This document shows, piece by piece, positions 61,413 to 64,000 of a DNA stretch of 64,000 bases. Made by a program: the position numbers and the translations under genes. The notes beneath the pieces are model-generated. The model was not told the DNA's origin, did no database searches, and saw only the letters and a program-made list of their open reading frames with translations. Location: positions 372,001 to 436,000 of the forward strand of contig OZ241380.1 of assembly GCA_965200765.1 (NCBI GenBank). The letters run 5' to 3'. The stretch's first letter is position 1. Each line of letters begins with the position of its first letter. This DNA is from G965200765 sp965200765. GTDB taxonomy: Bacteria; Pseudomonadota; Gammaproteobacteria; Arenicellales; JAJDZL01.

Positions 61413-63560
61413 ATGAAAAAGGGAAATATTCCACTGTCAGTTGATGTAATTGAAGAGCGCCTGGATGACTTGCTGGGTGCTGTGCTGTCGTCACGTCGAA
61501 CTGCTACAGAGCCGGCCAACTCGCTTGCGACGTTGGAGAGGGAGCAACAGAATTTTGCCATTCACTGGACCGGGGTTATTGCCAAGTCCAATTCCGAGAT
61601 GGCATTTCAATTCGTAAGCAATGTTTCAGGCGCATTTGAGTTGATGGATTTCGACGGTGTGGAGCAGTGGATCATCGAAGCCATGGACGTATATGACAGA
61701 CAAGGGCTGTATCCGGGGAGTGCGGCACTGAAGGATGTGGAGAAATTTGAGCGCGGGCTGTCGCGAAATCGTTCAGAAGTCAAGTTTGATCAAATTGCTG
61801 GCGTAATGGACAGATACGTAAAAGGAGTGTCTGGTCGCCACCTTGGCTTGAAAACGGACAATCGACCATGGACTGATACGGAAATCCTCTATTTTCCGGA
61901 TTCAGTTTGTGAATTTGACTCAAGAGAGAAAAATTTTCAATTGACCAAGGCAATGGGAGTGTATCTTTGGGCACAAATTCAGTACGGTACATTTCGCGTA
62001 GACCAAGGAACTCAAGTACCCATTGTTTGCAATAAAATCGGCGAGTATCCCGACCAGCAAAGAGCCTTGCAAATATTTGAAGCGGTGGAAGAGATACGAC
62101 TACTTGCTCGCATTGAAGAAGAGCTGCCCGGGTTGGTGCGCCAAATGAAAGAAATTCGAAACCCCGGTGGAATCCGGTCAATACCAGAGCAATGGGGAGA
62201 GTTTGTAGAGGCAGTCAAATCACCGACTGCACAAGTTACGGATTCGCTGCGAGTGGTTGAGCAGATTTATGGAAAGAATCTGGAAATTCCAGAACCGGCG
62301 AAGTATCAAGACCGACTTGCACTTGAATGCGTACGTATGGTGGCCCAAAAAAGAGTGAACCAGGAAAAAGAGAAGTTTCAGACTCAACTTGCAATGCTTG
62401 CCGAAGGAGTCGAGACCGAGGAGAATGGCACAGATGAAACAGAAGATACCCCGGTACCAAAGATAAGCATAAGTATTCCTGCAGCAGATCCATCCGGAGC
62501 TTGGGAGTTGCAAATCACAATTGACAGCGAGCCGGTGGAACCACCAGCTGAAATGTCCAAGTTGGCAAGTAGCATTATGCAAGACTTTGGAGAAATTCCA
62601 AACGAATACTTGGTGCCGGCAGGAGACGGAGCGTACCAATCGGGCAATGAACAACAAAAAAAGGACAATCAGAAAACATCATCTGAAAATAATATCTACT
62701 ACTACAACGAGTGGGACTTTAGACGAAATCACTATCGCAAGAATTGGTGCAGTCTACGAATTCTTGACATGCATCCGTCCAAGGAACCGTTTGTAGAGAA
62801 TACGCTTGTAAAGTATTCGCATTTGATCACTTCAATTCGCAGGTCGTTTGAAGCATTGCGGTGCGACGACCGCCTATTGAGAAAACAGATCAATGGCGAT
62901 GACATTGATATTGATGCGGTCGTGGAAAGCTATGTTGAGTTACACAAAGGTATGGAAATGTCCAATCGATTGTTTACGCAGTCACGCCGATTGGACCGTG
63001 ATTTGGCAGTTGTCTTCATGGTTGATGTAAGTGGTTCGACCAAGGGTTGGATAAACGATGCAGAACGAGAAAGCCTCGTGTTGCTTTGTGAAGCACTGGA
63101 AATACTGCGTGACCGATATGCGATCTACGGATTTTCCGGGATGACGAGAAAACGATGCGAGTTATACCGCATCAAGACATTCAATGAACCATACAACCTG
63201 CAAGTTAAAGAAAGAATTGCAGGGATAAGGCCGCAAGACTACACGCGGATGGGGGTTATTATTCGACACCTGACCAAGATGTTGCTGGAAGTGGAAGCAA
63301 AGACCAGGCTTTTGATTACATTATCAGACGGAAAGCCTGACGATTACGATGGTTATCGTGGGGAGTACGGGATCAAAGATACGCGTCAAGCTTTGATGGA
63401 AGCGAAGCATGCAGGTATTCATCCGTTCTGCATCACGATTGACACGCAAGCACACGACTATTTGTCACAGATGTATGGACATGTGAACTACACTGTTGTG
63501 AGCGATGTTCGGAAACTGCCAGTAAAGGTGTCGGATATTTATCGAAGATTGACAACTTGA
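61413..63560 (+). CDS. VWA-domain protein of the NorD/CbbO type
   Basis: 715 aa. The C-terminal ~200 residues are a von Willebrand A domain with MIDAS motif DVSGST (~residues 536-541), then THR and DGKPDDYDGYRGEYGIKDT. The N-terminal ~450 residues are helical with an acidic stretch (EENGTDETEDTPVP). NorD/CbbO proteins act with a MoxR-type CbbQ ATPase to remodel a client enzyme; the CbbQ-type gene lies at 52405-53229. It follows the flavoprotein gene by 37 nt. Client unknown. Confidence 0.9.
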   Translation: MKKGNIPLSVDVIEERLDDLLGAVLSSRRTATEPANSLATLEREQQNFAIHWTGVIAKSNSEMAFQFVSNVSGAFELMDFDGVEQWIIEAMDVYDRQGLYPGSAALKDVEKFERGLSRNRSEVKFDQIAGVMDRYVKGVSGRHLGLKTDNRPWTDTEILYFPDSVCEFDSREKNFQLTKAMGVYLWAQIQYGTFRVDQGTQVPIVCNKIGEYPDQQRALQIFEAVEEIRLLARIEEELPGLVRQMKEIRNPGGIRSIPEQWGEFVEAVKSPTAQVTDSLRVVEQIYGKNLEIPEPAKYQDRLALECVRMVAQKRVNQEKEKFQTQLAMLAEGVETEENGTDETEDTPVPKISISIPAADPSGAWELQITIDSEPVEPPAEMSKLASSIMQDFGEIPNEYLVPAGDGAYQSGNEQQKKDNQKTSSENNIYYYNEWDFRRNHYRKNWCSLRILDMHPSKEPFVENTLVKYSHLITSIRRSFEALRCDDRLLRKQINGDDIDIDAVVESYVELHKGMEMSNRLFTQSRRLDRDLAVVFMVDVSGSTKGWINDAERESLVLLCEALEILRDRYAIYGFSGMTRKRCELYRIKTFNEPYNLQVKERIAGIRPQDYTRMGVIIRHLTKMLLEVEAKTRLLITLSDGKPDDYDGYRGEYGIKDTRQALMEAKHAGIHPFCITIDTQAHDYLSQMYGHVNYTVVSDVRKLPVKVSDIYRRLTT

Positions 63561-63607
63561 AAATCAAGTTGCGATCTGATAGTCTCTTGAGTTAGACTAA
63601 GTTGTCT

Positions 63608-63646
63608 TTCATACAGATCAAACCAAGTTATTTGGTACTGTATGAA
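63608..63646 (+). terminator. Hairpin after the VWA gene
   Basis: TTCATACAG (63608-63616) pairs with CTGTATGAA (63638-63646), with an inner ACCAA/TTGGT pair. No U-run; terminator or 3' stabiliser. Confidence 0.5.
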
Positions 63647-63664
63647 CCAAACCAACATGGCAAA

Positions 63665-63964
63665 GGCAACCTTTACCATGGGCGGGTTTTATCTCCATGG
63701 TATCGCCAGCCTTTCTTATGGAAGTGCTTTTCGTCCATGACGATGGCAGACTTTCCTATGGACAGGTTTTGTTTTCATGGCATCGCCAAGCTTTCTTATG
63801 GAAGTGCTTTTCGTCCATGACGATGGCAGCCTTTCCTATGGACAGGTTTTGTTTTCATGGCATTGCCAGCCTTTCTCTTGGAAGCGGTTTTCGTCCATGA
63901 CGACGTAGGTTTTTAATGGACGGATATTGTTCCTATAATATTACTACCAGCCTTTACAGTCAGC
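63665..63964 (+). repeat. Tandem array of 40-bp hairpin-forming units
   Basis: Units start at 63665, 63705, 63745, 63785, 63825, 63865, 63905 and, decayed, 63945, exactly 40 bp apart. Two types alternate: type A (63705, 63785, 63865) with CTTATGGAAGTGCTTTTCGT and type B (63745, 63825) with CCTATGGACAGGTTTTGTTT. The A+B pair 63705-63784 differs from 63785-63864 at four bases of 80. Each unit can fold as ATGGA...TCCAT (with G-U in B). 40 is not a multiple of three and the open frames shift, so it is probably not coding. No spacers, so not CRISPR. Confidence 0.85.
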
Positions 63965-64000
63965 GAGATAGTCTCGCAAAATGAAGGCAACTTAATACAC

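Noticed and set aside
63697..63900. Open frames across the 40-bp repeat array as a repeat protein
   Set aside because: The 40-bp period shifts the frame at every unit, there is no ribosome site, and several frames are open by the same sequence; periodic non-coding DNA explains it better.
63665..63964. CRISPR array
   Set aside because: Units are contiguous and similar throughout, with no unique spacers and no cas genes.

Overview
The window looks like chromosomal DNA of a gammaproteobacterium, roughly mid-40s percent GC by eye. The ftsY-ftsE-ftsX-rpoH block beside rsmD and coaD is the typical gammaproteobacterial arrangement. Purine, methylamine/betaine-type and urate genes would fit a marine or host-associated heterotroph, but the genus cannot be named from this sequence.

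Layout. 1-2.4 kb: a two-subunit aconitase X hydro-lyase and a small coiled-coil membrane protein. 2.7-4.4 kb: tRNA-Lys(TTT) followed by an AlbA/Schlafen-type regulator. 4.6-7.1 kb: ilvE and guanine deaminase. 7.1-22 kb: a long minus-strand purine locus. In transcription order it holds a urate hydroxylase of the PuuD type, 5-hydroxyisourate hydrolase, xanthine dehydrogenase (XdhA, XdhB, XdhC), a BMP-type nucleoside/purine ABC transporter (ATPase, two permeases, two binding proteins) and guanine deaminase. It is interrupted at 9.5-12.0 kb by an AT-rich adenine methyltransferase lying between diverged direct repeats. 24.4-30.4 kb: an allantoicase-ureidoglycolate lyase fusion, a PuuE allantoinase and a divergent Asp/Glu/hydantoin-racemase-family gene. 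Together these would take guanine/xanthine through urate and allantoin to glyoxylate and urea. No OHCU decarboxylase is visible.

The racemase-family gene is cut by a complete 2,726-bp IS1595-type transposon (27-bp inverted repeats, 8-bp target duplication). It carries a methyltransferase-endonuclease fusion whose frame is broken at a run of 12 G. About 1.2 kb beyond the transposon, a PD-(D/E)XK nuclease gene is broken near its start by a run of 12 C. One base fewer in either run restores a full gene, so both look like phase-variable genes in the OFF state. This is the most unusual part of the window.

32.5-48.3 kb is mostly core: an MFS transporter, two LpxL-like acyltransferases overlapping two TIGR04282/TIGR04283-type glycosyltransferases, argG, a PuuD-like membrane protein with a 35-aa membrane peptide, argF, an FbpC-like ATPase, rpoH under a perfect CIRCE operator, ftsX/ftsE/ftsY, rsmD, coaD, a third BMP protein and a NudL-like hydrolase. 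48.9-63.6 kb alternates accessory and metabolic genes: an OLD-like ATPase/TOPRIM protein, a Bcr/CflA transporter, a CbbQ-type AAA ATPase, a methyltransferase divergent from an HNH nuclease, an AGXT2-like aminotransferase, an MttB-family methyltransferase, a dimethylglycine-dehydrogenase-like flavoprotein and a NorD/CbbO-type VWA protein. The window ends in a tandem array of 40-bp hairpin-forming units.
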